Origin: a virus
Reading direction: 5' to 3' (one strand)
IMG/VR virus record: IMGVR_UViG_3300010391_000290
Coordinates: 1-22,643 of that record
Length of the DNA: 22,643 nucleotides
Part shown: in pieces, positions 1 through 7,940 of the stretch
Numbering within the stretch: position 1 is the first letter of the stretch
How the letters are laid out: each line of letters starts with the position of its first letter
Made by a program: the position numbers and the translations under genes
Notes under the pieces: model-generated
What the model was told of the DNA's origin: nothing
The model's database searches: none
Seen by the model: only the letters and a program-made list of their open reading frames with translations

Positions 1-101
1 AGGTCATTGACATTCTTTGTCAAGGTCTCAAGACCAGTTTCCAGTCGAGCGACTCGGGGTTCCAAGTGTTGTTCGTATTTAGGCATAAGTGTAGTGGTCA
101 T
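1..101 (-). CDS. 5' part of an unknown gene, cut by the window edge
   Basis: An open frame starts at the ATG at 101-99 and runs off the left edge after 33 codons. A GGAG ribosome-binding sequence lies 10 bases before the ATG. The visible protein begins MTTTLMPKYEQHLEPRVARL and continues with spaced leucines and valines (RLETGLETLTKNV), which looks like an amphipathic helix or short coiled coil. It is the next minus-strand gene after the ribonucleotide reductase and its likely terminator. Small phage proteins of this look are common and mostly uncharacterised, so no function is proposed. The start and ribosome site make the gene itself likely. Confidence 0.6.
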   Translation of the reverse strand, partial: MTTTLMPKYEQHLEPRVARLETGLETLTKNVND

Positions 102-162
102 AGAGAAAAATCTCCTATATTGATTACCGCCTATAAATATACATTTACATACACAAACATAT

Positions 163-205
163 AAAAAAATGAAGATTAACTACAATGGACTTTATTGTAG
201 TCAAC
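163..205 (-). terminator. Probable terminator after the ribonucleotide reductase gene
   Basis: Just after the reductase stop codon, the minus-strand RNA can form a stem with arms ACTACAAT and ATTGTAGT around a 7-base loop. It extends to about 12 pairs if two G-U pairs are allowed; those wobbles favour the minus-strand RNA. A run of seven U follows (A7 at 163-169 on the plus strand), but 5 bases separate it from the stem, so it is not a textbook intrinsic terminator. The remaining bases between genes (102-162) hold the ribosome site of the next gene and a plus-strand TATAAATA with no plus gene behind it. Confidence 0.5.
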
Positions 206-208
206 TAT

Positions 209-2830
209 TTACGAACACTTAGAATATCCACAATTACAACTTACACATCCATCCATATAATGAAGAGTTTTGGCACCACACAGCGGACAAGACTGTCCAC
301 TCGCCATTTCTCCATCAGGAATATATTTTTTCAACACCCGAGCGGCTGCTGCCGCCATTGATGTGATGTCATTCTGAGCCTTTTGAAGTTGTTCTGTTAC
401 AAATTTTAATGGAACTCCATGCCGCATAGCCATAGAAGCCATACGAAAAAGAATTTGCTCGGTAGGAGTGAATTGTTTGGAGAAATCATCAATGCTAATA
501 TCATCCATCTCAAGGGCATATTGTCCCCTTTTAACTTTGGTAATCTTACCCTTCTTCTGGGCGAACTTGAAACTGAACCCATTGATGTGCCCACCGAAGA
601 TTTCGTATGGCTGATTATTCTGAATGCCGACCACAATGACGAATTTTTCACCCTTAACAGATACGACATGAATATCGGCATCAATAGACGGAAGACGTTT
701 AGGATACTCAATGGTCTTATGCTGAATGCTCTCACGGGAGAGGTTCAACTCTTTAAGTTCATCGTCCGAGAAGTTCTGGTGCCCGATGACTACGTTCTCA
801 TCCTTAAGTTTGAATGCAAGGGTCTTAAATGGCATGTTGCTGACAATGCCGTACATCTTCTTGTCGGGGAAGGCGGCAATAGATTTGACTTCCTTCCTGT
901 GGGCTTCAAGGATGAAGTTGTAAACTTCCTTCCACGTCGAGCCAAGGGGAAGCATGTAGGTTACAGAGATGGAGCTATCAATCCATTTCATCGTCTTGGA
1001 CATCAACTCAAGTTTGTCCATAGCAGTCACGTCAATGGACTCCTTGAACTTGAACTTGTGTCGGTGTTCTTCAATGAACTTGACAATAGGAACACCAATC
1101 TTACCATCCCACGTATCTTTGATGCTATCCGAGTTCATTGGAATAGGAATACCTGCCTCGGCAAATGCATCACGAATAACTCGGGGGACGCAGAAATAGT
1201 ACTCATACTTTCCAGCCATACGAGTACGTTTCCAGAAGTACATGAAGAAGGCGGGTTCAATGCCATAAGAAAGCACAAAGTCACGGAACATCAATGACAG
1301 TGTGCCCGTGGGAGCAATAGAACTGACAGTGACGTTACGAGCATGAGTACCTTTGAGTACGGGAACCTTGAATTCGTCGTGCATCTTCTCCGATTCTTTA
1401 ATGATACGAGATACAAATGGGGCTTCACGCCACTTCTCCTTATTGAACAACCCAAAGTCGCCCTTCTCAAGCCCAAGTTCCTCGGTGCTGATATAGAGCC
1501 AGTAGTTGTACCACTTGATAAACTCTTCGATGGCTTCATTTCCCTCTTTCGAGCCGTAAACAAGATTCCGCTTGAAAAGCCATGCCGCAATGTTCGTTAC
1601 ACCCGCACCAGTGCGGCGTAACTTACGAATAGCCAACTCTTGGTGCGGCGTAGCGAAGGTCTGATTGACTAATTCACATTCATTAACGTTATCAAGGAAG
1701 CGATTGATGGAATGGCCTATTTTGTCCAATTGACCAGCGAAAATTTCCCGCTTGGCTGAGAACCTACCACAGTTGATTGACGCTAGGACGCATAGCGACT
1801 CACGGGAAAGGTATTGCTCGGAACAGGCATTGGTCGAAAGAATACGAGAATCATATTCATCCTTCTCATCGTACAAGGCATCTGAATTGCTATACTTACG
1901 AGCAATGTCAATGTTTTGGATACCGGGTTCGGCGTTCTGATGCATGTTCTTGGCAATCAGTTCCATCAACTTGCGGGCCTTGACTATCTTGGAGAAAACT
2001 TCCTTCTTACGATCATGCGTGGCAAGACGGTAATAGCGACCAGTATCCTTCTCCTTCGTGGTATGCATATCAATACTATGCACGTCCACATAAATTTTGT
2101 CGCCCTTCTTGATAGCAGGCACAGTGAATGACATTTCCCAATCTTCATCATTTTCCACGGCTTTGTAAAACTTTTCCGTGCATTGGACACTGATGTTGGC
2201 GTTCTGAATCTTGGTGTAATCAGACTTGACTTGGATGAACTCTTCTACGTCAGGATGGTCACAGGAAATACTGAATAGCATGGCGGGAATACGGCCCTTT
2301 TGACCAACAAAATAACCGATTTTGTCCTCAAACTCCATCCAATGGACTGCGCCAGTGCTTTGATTGGCCGAATTCAATACTTTACAGCCATTCGGACGAA
2401 GACGACTGAAATCAATACCTAATCCCTGACGATAAGCAGCACACTTGGCGATAGTATAGGCAGCATTCTTAATGATTGCCTCAAGACTATCCCACTCTTC
2501 GTCTTCTCGTTTGGCTCCGAGGGATACCGTGGTACAATTGGCCAGTGAAATCTTGCGATTAGAACCAGCGCCCTGCATGATTCCGCCCGAGGGATGCCAC
2601 CAATCGTTATAGATTTCATCGAACCACCGAGCACTCCAATATTCTCGAAGTTCTTGAGTGGATTCTACGGAAGCTACAAAATCACATACTCTTTTGACTG
2701 ATTGGGGATACAATTCATCAGACGTAAGTGCGTACTTCTTTTTATACGCATCTATACTGAACTGATTGCCTTGAAAATATTCTTCTGTCGTGACTTTTTT
2801 TACATCTTCGAACTTGGTTACGGTTTCCAT
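209..2830 (-). CDS. nrdJ: Class II (adenosylcobalamin-dependent) ribonucleoside reductase
   Basis: An 873-residue reductase that would make deoxyribonucleotides for phage DNA synthesis in the host cytoplasm. The catalytic landmarks are visible: the first redox cysteine in SLANCTTVSLG (Cys99), the finger-loop motif NACSEQ (Asn334, radical Cys336, Glu338), the second redox cysteine in ESLCVLASINCG (Cys347) and the phosphate-binding IAPTGTLSLM. The last 28 residues hold paired cysteines (CPLCG, CNCGYSKC), the zinc-ribbon and redox tail typical of NrdJ. A region near 690-760 with QPYEIFGG matches the TSCPD-type domain of that family. No small (beta) subunit gene is nearby, as expected for class II, which works aerobically or anaerobically but needs vitamin B12. 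The family usually has Pro (NPCGEQ) where Ala335 is found here. It follows the helicase gene after about 100 bases; that gap contains a 6-bp hairpin (CAAGAA/TTCTTG, 2886-2900) and no strong ribosome site. Confidence 0.93.
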   Translation of the reverse strand: METVTKFEDVKKVTTEEYFQGNQFSIDAYKKKYALTSDELYPQSVKRVCDFVASVESTQELREYWSARWFDEIYNDWWHPSGGIMQGAGSNRKISLANCTTVSLGAKREDEEWDSLEAIIKNAAYTIAKCAAYRQGLGIDFSRLRPNGCKVLNSANQSTGAVHWMEFEDKIGYFVGQKGRIPAMLFSISCDHPDVEEFIQVKSDYTKIQNANISVQCTEKFYKAVENDEDWEMSFTVPAIKKGDKIYVDVHSIDMHTTKEKDTGRYYRLATHDRKKEVFSKIVKARKLMELIAKNMHQNAEPGIQNIDIARKYSNSDALYDEKDEYDSRILSTNACSEQYLSRESLCVLASINCGRFSAKREIFAGQLDKIGHSINRFLDNVNECELVNQTFATPHQELAIRKLRRTGAGVTNIAAWLFKRNLVYGSKEGNEAIEEFIKWYNYWLYISTEELGLEKGDFGLFNKEKWREAPFVSRIIKESEKMHDEFKVPVLKGTHARNVTVSSIAPTGTLSLMFRDFVLSYGIEPAFFMYFWKRTRMAGKYEYYFCVPRVIRDAFAEAGIPIPMNSDSIKDTWDGKIGVPIVKFIEEHRHKFKFKESIDVTAMDKLELMSKTMKWIDSSISVTYMLPLGSTWKEVYNFILEAHRKEVKSIAAFPDKKMYGIVSNMPFKTLAFKLKDENVVIGHQNFSDDELKELNLSRESIQHKTIEYPKRLPSIDADIHVVSVKGEKFVIVVGIQNNQPYEIFGGHINGFSFKFAQKKGKITKVKRGQYALEMDDISIDDFSKQFTPTEQILFRMASMAMRHGVPLKFVTEQLQKAQNDITSMAAAAARVLKKYIPDGEMASGQSCPLCGAKTLHYMDGCVSCNCGYSKCS

Positions 2831-2932
2831 ATCTTTTTATTTTTTGAGGACTGGTATAAGTAGATAATTTTAATGTGTAACCACTCAAGAAAAGTTCTTG
2901 CGCTGAGTACGTTCTACCTTTAGGCTCGCTAT

Positions 2933-4336
2933 TTAGTGACCGGCGTCGTCATGAGTCTCTTTCCAACGCTTACCGAAAATTTCCTTGAGTTGTTCTTCGG
3001 CAGTTTTGACTCTGCTAAGAATTTCCATTCCCTCTACGGAGTTACGCTCGAATATGTCCACCTTACCGCAAGAAGTATCAAAAGCACATGGATACCAAAC
3101 ACCATCGGGACCAAAGCGGTTCTTCATAATGTAAATACGACCAGTGCCCGCCATCTTGTCTTCCTTCTTCCTCGACAACGACATGATGAAGTCACCAATC
3201 ATAATCTTGCGATAACTGTCAGCCACACCCATTGCTTCAATGATGTCTTCTTCGTGGACACCACGGTTGGCTTGTGAAGCAGTCCACCCCGGCACTTGAA
3301 GTTCACCGAGCATACCACGAAGTTCATCATACACGTTTCCCGCTTCATTATAGGAATTGGAATTCCGCTCTTGCATAAACGGACGAAGAAGGTCGGCATA
3401 GTCAACAATCACAAGGTCAATCTTGACTCCCGTGATTAACTGCAACCGTTCAATATGCATCTTCAATGTTGCAGACGATGCAGTTTTGGTTGGAAAGTAT
3501 TTGATGAATAGTTTGCCACACCCCTTAGACTTGATTTCATCCAACTTCTTCTGAATAATGGGTTGATTCTTACGAACTTCTTGAAATGCTACCCCCGAAA
3601 AGATAGAGTCATATCGAAGCCCAACATATTTATCATTCAACTCCATTGTGAAATGCATGACGTTCTTACCTTGCATCATAGCCTCGGCTCCAATGTGAGC
3701 CAAGAACCATGATTTACCGCTACCAGCGGGAGCCACAATAAATCCGAGTTCACCCTTGCCAAGACCACCATCAAGATGAGTATCAATGAGAGACCAATTT
3801 GTCTTGATGACTTCACGAGCCATTGCCGACATACGCAGGTCAATTTCGGCGAGATACTCATGCCCAAGGTTACGTTCCATCCCCGCCTTTGATGCTTCGT
3901 TGATGGTGTTCCATATACCTTCGTAGTCACCTTCCTTCAACAAAATTTGAGAGGCCCAAATAGCATTCTTCAACTTCTGATTGCGACAAAAGGTCAAGAA
4001 CTGTTCCTTGATGTACGGCAAGTCCTTAGAAGTTGATACTTCGTTGTACGCCATCTTGACTTGTTCCCGCACCGCAACTTGCATCAACGGGTCTTGTATT
4101 CGCATGATTTCACACGCAAACACCGACATCGTTGGAATGTCTCGATATGCAGGGAAATAGGTGGAAACGAATTTCACGACCCAGCGATGAGCATCTGTCT
4201 CGAAATAATCGGGGGACATGATGTCAATGATTCTTTCCAAAAACGCACGGTCTGATAGCATTGCAGCCAAACACTTCGCCTGAAAGGGAGTGCCGAATTT
4301 CTTGAGGTTGTTTACCTCACCTGATTGTGGTTCCAT
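2933..4336 (-). CDS. Replicative DNA helicase, DnaB/T4 gp41-like
   Basis: A RecA-fold hexameric helicase of 467 residues that would unwind DNA at the phage fork. Walker A is APAGSGKS (about residues 202-209) and Walker B is DLVIVDYADLL (about 307-317). A later WTASQANRG motif and a basic SLSRKKEDK segment match the sensor and arginine-finger regions of DnaB-family enzymes. The N-terminal 130 residues (NLKKFGTPFQAKCLAAMLSD and following) resemble the gp41/DnaB N-terminal domain that contacts primase. The start is placed at the ATG at 4336 (MEPQSGEV), because the upstream codons overlap the truncated endonuclease gene and look unlike a helicase; a weak AGAAG lies before this ATG. It overlaps the endonuclease reading frame by 20 bases. 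Family is clear; the exact start is less so. Confidence 0.92.
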   Translation of the reverse strand: MEPQSGEVNNLKKFGTPFQAKCLAAMLSDRAFLERIIDIMSPDYFETDAHRWVVKFVSTYFPAYRDIPTMSVFACEIMRIQDPLMQVAVREQVKMAYNEVSTSKDLPYIKEQFLTFCRNQKLKNAIWASQILLKEGDYEGIWNTINEASKAGMERNLGHEYLAEIDLRMSAMAREVIKTNWSLIDTHLDGGLGKGELGFIVAPAGSGKSWFLAHIGAEAMMQGKNVMHFTMELNDKYVGLRYDSIFSGVAFQEVRKNQPIIQKKLDEIKSKGCGKLFIKYFPTKTASSATLKMHIERLQLITGVKIDLVIVDYADLLRPFMQERNSNSYNEAGNVYDELRGMLGELQVPGWTASQANRGVHEEDIIEAMGVADSYRKIMIGDFIMSLSRKKEDKMAGTGRIYIMKNRFGPDGVWYPCAFDTSCGKVDIFERNSVEGMEILSRVKTAEEQLKEIFGKRWKETHDDAGH

Positions 4337-4877
4337 AAATCTTCTTGTATGCAGTCGTATCCGGCTTGTTTTTTCTATCAAACCCAACATTAAGCCCACT
4401 CAACGCACATTTCCCATCTTGCATCAAATAGAGGTTCCATATTTGTTCAATGGTTATGGTGAACTCCAATTTTTTCTGTCGGGCATGTGCCCTAATATTC
4501 GCAAAATGATGCCCGTCTATATCGCCAACCCTAACCTGATGTAAACAACCACAACTTTTTACTTCTCCGCTTTTAAGACGAGACGCCTTGACAATTTTGT
4601 GTTTTCCACATTCGCACAAACAATTCCACAATGCTTGTTGTTTACAATCGGTTCCCACAAACTGCTCGACAATCAACTTTCCAAACGGTTTATTTTCTAA
4701 GTTTTCATATTGCCGCTTCCTCGGTATTTTGTAAGCCTTTATCTTGGACTGAACATATGGATAACTTAGCCCAGTCAATGCTGCTATTTCTCGAACCCTC
4801 ATATTTTTCACGGAATAGTGGGTTTCTAAAAATTTCTTTGTTAAAATAATACTCATATTACGGATTTTTCTTTTCAT
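4317..4877 (-). pseudogene. C-terminally truncated HNH-type homing endonuclease
   Basis: A 186-residue frame with the layout of free-standing phage HNH homing endonucleases. It has an N-terminal helix-turn-helix (REIAALTGLSYPYVQSKI, about 29-46), a cysteine-rich DNA-binding domain (WNCLCECGKHKIVKASRL, then KSCGCL, about 84-112), and the start of the nuclease domain (the IRAHARQKKLEFTI stretch, then GKCALSGLNVGFDR). Family members normally continue with a DRIDS-like strand and a GY..GN.QWVH segment carrying the catalytic His and Asn; here the frame stops about 20 residues after CALSG, inside the helicase start. None of the three forward frames shows the missing part. It is therefore probably nuclease-dead, perhaps the remains of a homing gene that had settled next to the helicase. 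A start at the internal ATG (4856) is also possible; neither has a good ribosome site. It might still be expressed as a DNA-binding protein. Confidence 0.7.
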
Positions 4878-4917
4878 CCAATAAATAGTAGTGAGAATAT
4901 TGTAAATCCGATTTCAG

Positions 4918-4946
4918 TTGACACATTTCTAATTTTCTGGCATACT
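4918..4946 (+). promoter_or_regulatory. Sigma70-like promoter for the 342-residue gene
   Basis: A perfect TTGACA at 4918-4923 is followed after 17 bases by CATACT at 4941-4946 (4 of 6 matches to TATAAT). A second -10-like TATGAT lies at 4947-4952 but its spacing from the -35 is too long. Transcription would start near 4953, about 48 bases before the ATG at 5001. Confidence 0.6.
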
Positions 4947-4952
4947 TATGAT

Positions 4953-4991
4953 TGTTCAGTAAAACGCTGAACATAAAAATCTCCAAAGGAG
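4953..4991 (+). promoter_or_regulatory. Inverted repeat and ribosome site in the leader of the 342-residue gene
   Basis: A perfect 7-bp inverted repeat, TGTTCAG (4953-4959) and CTGAACA (4967-4973), sits where transcription should begin. It could be a repressor operator or a 5' RNA hairpin. Further on, AAGGAG (4986-4991) is a strong ribosome site 9 bases before the ATG. It can itself pair with CTCC at 4981-4984 in a small hairpin (CTCC-AAA-GGAG) that would hide part of it. Confidence 0.5.
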
Positions 4992-5000
4992 TAAAATAGT

Positions 5001-6029
5001 ATGATAAACGAAAACTACACTGTTGACATCCTCATCAACGATAAACCAGTGAGGAAATTCCCATTCAATGACAAACTCTTCGTCGAAGCACGGAAAGGGC
5101 AAGAATACTCAATCCGCATCAAAAACAATTCATACAGCCGAATTCTGGCTGTATCTTCCGTTGATGGATTAGACGTTCTCACAGGAAAATCAGCACTTGA
5201 AAATGGGAATGGATACGTCATAAATGGTTATAATTCATTGACTATTGACGGGTTCCGTGTCTCGAATGAAAAGGTTGCGAAATTCCTCTTCGACTTCAAA
5301 GGCGGCTCCTATGCTGCCTCCAAGGAAGATGGTTCGGAGCGCAATGTCGGTGTAATCGGTGCCCGCATCTTCACCGAGAAAGTCAAGCCACCGCCTCCCG
5401 TTGTCATTCGGGAAGAGCATCATCACCACCACGATCATTACCCCAATCCTCCGTGGTACAACCGCCCCTATTGGTGGGACAACCCTACCATCTGGTGTGG
5501 TGGACTGACCAGAGATGGTGATACAGCTAGTTATGGTACGTCCTACAACTCTATGGGCGACATGGCCAGAGGCGATGATGGACTCGGCTTCGCTGACGAG
5601 TGTCTGTACTCCTGTGACAGCATTCCTACCAAGGGTGCTCCCCTTGGGCGTTCTTCTACGAAATCGTCTGCAATGGGACAGAGTACAAGAGGCATTACCA
5701 GCCAAAAACTGAGTTTCGCAGGCAATTCCTCGGCTCAAGCATCCAACACCACTGACGAGAATCTGACCCGTGGTATGAGAAGTTTGTGCAGCCAGCCCGA
5801 ACCTCTTGGCTTCGACATGGGCACAAAATGGGGTGAGGCCAAAGAAAGCCGAGTCATCGAAGTGGAATTTGAGAAGGGTCTCCTTGCTCTTACCACGAAC
5901 ATCTATTACGCTAGTCGTCAATCGCTTATCGAGATGGGTGTGCCACTCGGAAATGAGAAACAAGTAAGCTTCCCAGAACCTTTCAAGGACGGGAAGTATG
6001 CGGAACCACCGAAGAACTGGAAGGGTTAA
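5001..6029 (+). CDS. Uncharacterised conserved phage protein with a His-rich middle
   Basis: A 342-residue soluble protein with no signal peptide or membrane segment. The N-terminal 125 residues form a beta-rich domain (VDILINDKPVRKF, YSIRIKNNSYSRILAVSSVDGL, then NGYVINGYNSLTIDGFRV and NVGVIGARIF). This resembles an unnamed family I recall in phages and some bacteria; its function is unknown to me. A proline stretch and the cluster REEHHHHHDHYPNPPWY (about 137-153) follow and could bind a metal. The middle is rich in Gly, Ser and Thr and looks disordered. The last 60 residues return to a folded pattern and end in YAEPPKNWKG, also a recurring ending in that family. It reads against its neighbours, has its own promoter, and its stop overlaps that of the converging gene. 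A structural or decoration role is possible but not shown. Confidence 0.8.
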   Translation: MINENYTVDILINDKPVRKFPFNDKLFVEARKGQEYSIRIKNNSYSRILAVSSVDGLDVLTGKSALENGNGYVINGYNSLTIDGFRVSNEKVAKFLFDFKGGSYAASKEDGSERNVGVIGARIFTEKVKPPPPVVIREEHHHHHDHYPNPPWYNRPYWWDNPTIWCGGLTRDGDTASYGTSYNSMGDMARGDDGLGFADECLYSCDSIPTKGAPLGRSSTKSSAMGQSTRGITSQKLSFAGNSSAQASNTTDENLTRGMRSLCSQPEPLGFDMGTKWGEAKESRVIEVEFEKGLLALTTNIYYASRQSLIEMGVPLGNEKQVSFPEPFKDGKYAEPPKNWKG

Positions 6030-6292
6030 TACCTGACCAACTTTACACTTCGTCCCTCTCCATGATTATACGCCACATTGGCGTACTCTTGGGGTGGGAT
6101 TTCTATCCAATAGCCATCGTTCGGAACAATGCGAGACTGAATGTTGATTCTATACGGGATGAAATCCCGACAGGTGTGACTGACTTGAAAAGTGTAACCG
6201 TGCTTCTTATTCCCGCCCATTAATGCAATGGCAAAATCACCATTCTTAGTGAGATAACAATGACCATGCCTGAGTAGTCTGTATTTTTTCAT
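6026..6292 (-). CDS. Unknown 88-residue protein
   Basis: A small basic protein (begins MKKYRLLRHGHCYLTKNGDF) with no recognised motif, membrane segment or signal peptide. It is rich in Tyr, His and Arg and looks like a small mixed alpha/beta fold. Its ATG overlaps the stop of the methyltransferase gene (ATGA), so the two are probably translated in a coupled way. Its stop codon shares the palindrome TTAA with the stop of the converging plus-strand gene. The coupling and tight fit argue that it is a real gene. Confidence 0.65.
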   Translation of the reverse strand: MKKYRLLRHGHCYLTKNGDFAIALMGGNKKHGYTFQVSHTCRDFIPYRINIQSRIVPNDGYWIEIPPQEYANVAYNHGEGRSVKLVRY

Positions 6293-6867
6293 ACCATTTC
6301 AATCTCCACTGATGGGTCGAAAAGAACTATACCAGAACCAGTATGGTGGCCATATTTCGTAATATCTACTTTTTTCAGGGCAATAGAATTCCAGAAATCA
6401 CGCAACTGGGGATACCTATCCGTGTTCGTATCATCCATGTACAACATACCCTTGTAAGAGTTATCTGACAAGTACAACATAAACTGTTCCTCAAACACTC
6501 CGTCGTGAGGATCAACATCCAATGATATAAATGACGATGCTATCAGTCTTTCTTTCCACTCAGACATTTCCAAGATATTGCCAATGTGATAAGTGACATT
6601 TTTATGCGGTAATGGAGCGGTGTTATAAATATCAAATGAATGAACATGATTAGATGGATTGAATGCCAAAGCGCAAGCCGATGCCCCAGAACGGGTTCCT
6701 ATATCAAGGAAAACAGCATCGTCAAACTGCTGACTAAAATAAGCAAGCAGCCGATAGTGGTTATGGCCGCTCTTATCATTCCTAAAATCAATAAACAGCG
6801 GATTTTCGGGATGAACATAACTCATATCAAGTTTATCCAATACTTCATTTTTTAGTGTAATAATCAT
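6289..6867 (-). CDS. Small class I SAM-dependent methyltransferase-like protein
   Basis: A 192-residue protein with a Rossmann-fold methyltransferase pattern. Motif I is FLDIGTRSGASA (about 53-64), which would bind S-adenosylmethionine. It is followed by an acidic strand end (HSFDIYN, about 76-82) and a late strand with SLDVDPHDGVFE (about 115-126). This resembles the compact Methyltransf_24/TylF-like group, some members of which act on sugars or small molecules. There is no DPPY or PC motif, so a DNA base methyltransferase is not indicated, and the substrate cannot be predicted. It follows the nuclease gene with a TAATG overlap and leads into the 88-residue gene with an ATGA overlap. The fold is likely; activity is not proven. 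Confidence 0.72.
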   Translation of the reverse strand: MIITLKNEVLDKLDMSYVHPENPLFIDFRNDKSGHNHYRLLAYFSQQFDDAVFLDIGTRSGASACALAFNPSNHVHSFDIYNTAPLPHKNVTYHIGNILEMSEWKERLIASSFISLDVDPHDGVFEEQFMLYLSDNSYKGMLYMDDTNTDRYPQLRDFWNSIALKKVDITKYGHHTGSGIVLFDPSVEIEMV

Positions 6868-7940
6868 TATTCTTTCCTCGTTACTGAATCAAGTGGGCCA
6901 AAGACATCGCCGACCCAAGTGACATGGTTTGGTAAGTTGCTATCAATTCCGTCCTCCCGCACCATCTTGAAAAACGCATTGCGGTCAAGCATAGGAATCT
7001 TCGATGGCTCAAGGCACTGATTGCAATGTAATTGACCTATTGTCGTCAACATCGTCTCCTTCAATTGCATAAGAGCCACATTCCTATCCAGAACACTTTT
7101 CCCATTGAATATGTTGTCACAAACCTTATACTTGTTCTTGAACCCATCGGCGTGCTTAATAAGTTCATCAACAGTGTGTTCCGTAGATTCATTTAGCCAC
7201 GGAAAATGCTTCACAATGGTCTTGGGTCCAGCAAGTTCAATACCGGGAACATTGTCTGAATCATCTCCATCAAGTGCCCGATATAGCACGAAATTATTAG
7301 GATGAATGTTGTAATCGGCCAGAACTTCGGCAGTACCATAGATGCGTTTTTTGGTTGGAGAATAGACACTTACACGCCCATCACAAAGTTGCAAGAAATC
7401 CTTGTCAGATGACATTATGTACACCTTCTCGGATGCCTTGAAATAATCCGTGGCAAGATAGGCAATAACGTCATCCGCCTCAACATGGTCAATGGAAAGC
7501 ATATTTACGGGGAGAACTTGCAGATAGTTAGTAAGCCGCAAATACTGATTTCGACATTGTTCCTCTTCGGTAGGTGCATCGGACATTTCCTCGTAAGCAC
7601 GATTGAGACGGATTTTTCCTTTGCGATGCTCTTTGTAGTTGGGGAAAATCTGACGACGCTTGAATGACCCGCCGACGCCATCAAAGATAATGATACATCG
7701 TGTGGGTGCTAAAAGTTTGATGGCATAGCCAACCGACTTCAAGAACCCCACAATGCCGCCAGTGTGATTACCATTCTCGTCCATTGATGGATTAGCACAC
7801 CAACAACGCATGAAGGTATTAGTACCATCTACCAATAGAATGCTGGAATTGGTATCTCGTTTCCAGTCCTTCTTCGGGCCAGCCTTCATGTTTTGAAGGA
7901 TGCCGTAGAGTCTGGATTTCTCTTGTTGGGAGAGTTCCAT
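6867..7940 (-). CDS. 5'-3' exonuclease / flap endonuclease (T4 RNase H-like)
   Basis: A 357-residue nuclease of the FEN/5'-exonuclease family, expected to remove RNA primers and flaps from lagging-strand DNA. The acidic metal-binding residues appear in family order: LLVDGTN (Asp38), IIFDGVGG (Asp87), HVEADDVIA (Glu154, Asp156, Asp157), SSDKDF (Asp179, Asp181) and ALDGDDSDN (Asp224 to Asp229). A helix-hairpin-helix segment follows at VPGIELAGPKT (about 231-241). The family A polymerase in this window lacks this domain, so this free-standing enzyme would supply the activity. It overlaps uvsX upstream and the methyltransferase downstream through TAATG junctions, which suggests coupled translation within one operon. 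Confidence 0.92.
   Translation of the reverse strand: MELSQQEKSRLYGILQNMKAGPKKDWKRDTNSSILLVDGTNTFMRCWCANPSMDENGNHTGGIVGFLKSVGYAIKLLAPTRCIIIFDGVGGSFKRRQIFPNYKEHRKGKIRLNRAYEEMSDAPTEEEQCRNQYLRLTNYLQVLPVNMLSIDHVEADDVIAYLATDYFKASEKVYIMSSDKDFLQLCDGRVSVYSPTKKRIYGTAEVLADYNIHPNNFVLYRALDGDDSDNVPGIELAGPKTIVKHFPWLNESTEHTVDELIKHADGFKNKYKVCDNIFNGKSVLDRNVALMQLKETMLTTIGQLHCNQCLEPSKIPMLDRNAFFKMVREDGIDSNLPNHVTWVGDVFGPLDSVTRKE

Noticed and set aside
132-139. TATAAATA on the plus strand left of the reductase
   Set aside because: No plus-strand gene follows, so it is not annotated as a promoter; it is kept only as part of the strand-bias observation.
419-1297. Long plus-strand open frame (292 codons) across the ribonucleotide reductase gene
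   Set aside because: It lies fully antisense to a gene with clear catalytic motifs, and its translation has no recognisable domain; it is a shadow of the reductase codon pattern.
5235-5963. 242-codon minus-strand open frame opposite the 342-residue gene
   Set aside because: The plus-strand gene has a promoter, a ribosome site and conserved-looking ends. The antisense translation is Arg/Gly/Val-rich with no domain.
6624-6631. TATAAATA inside the methyltransferase gene
   Set aside because: It is within coding sequence and has no plus gene nearby; chance occurrence is likely.
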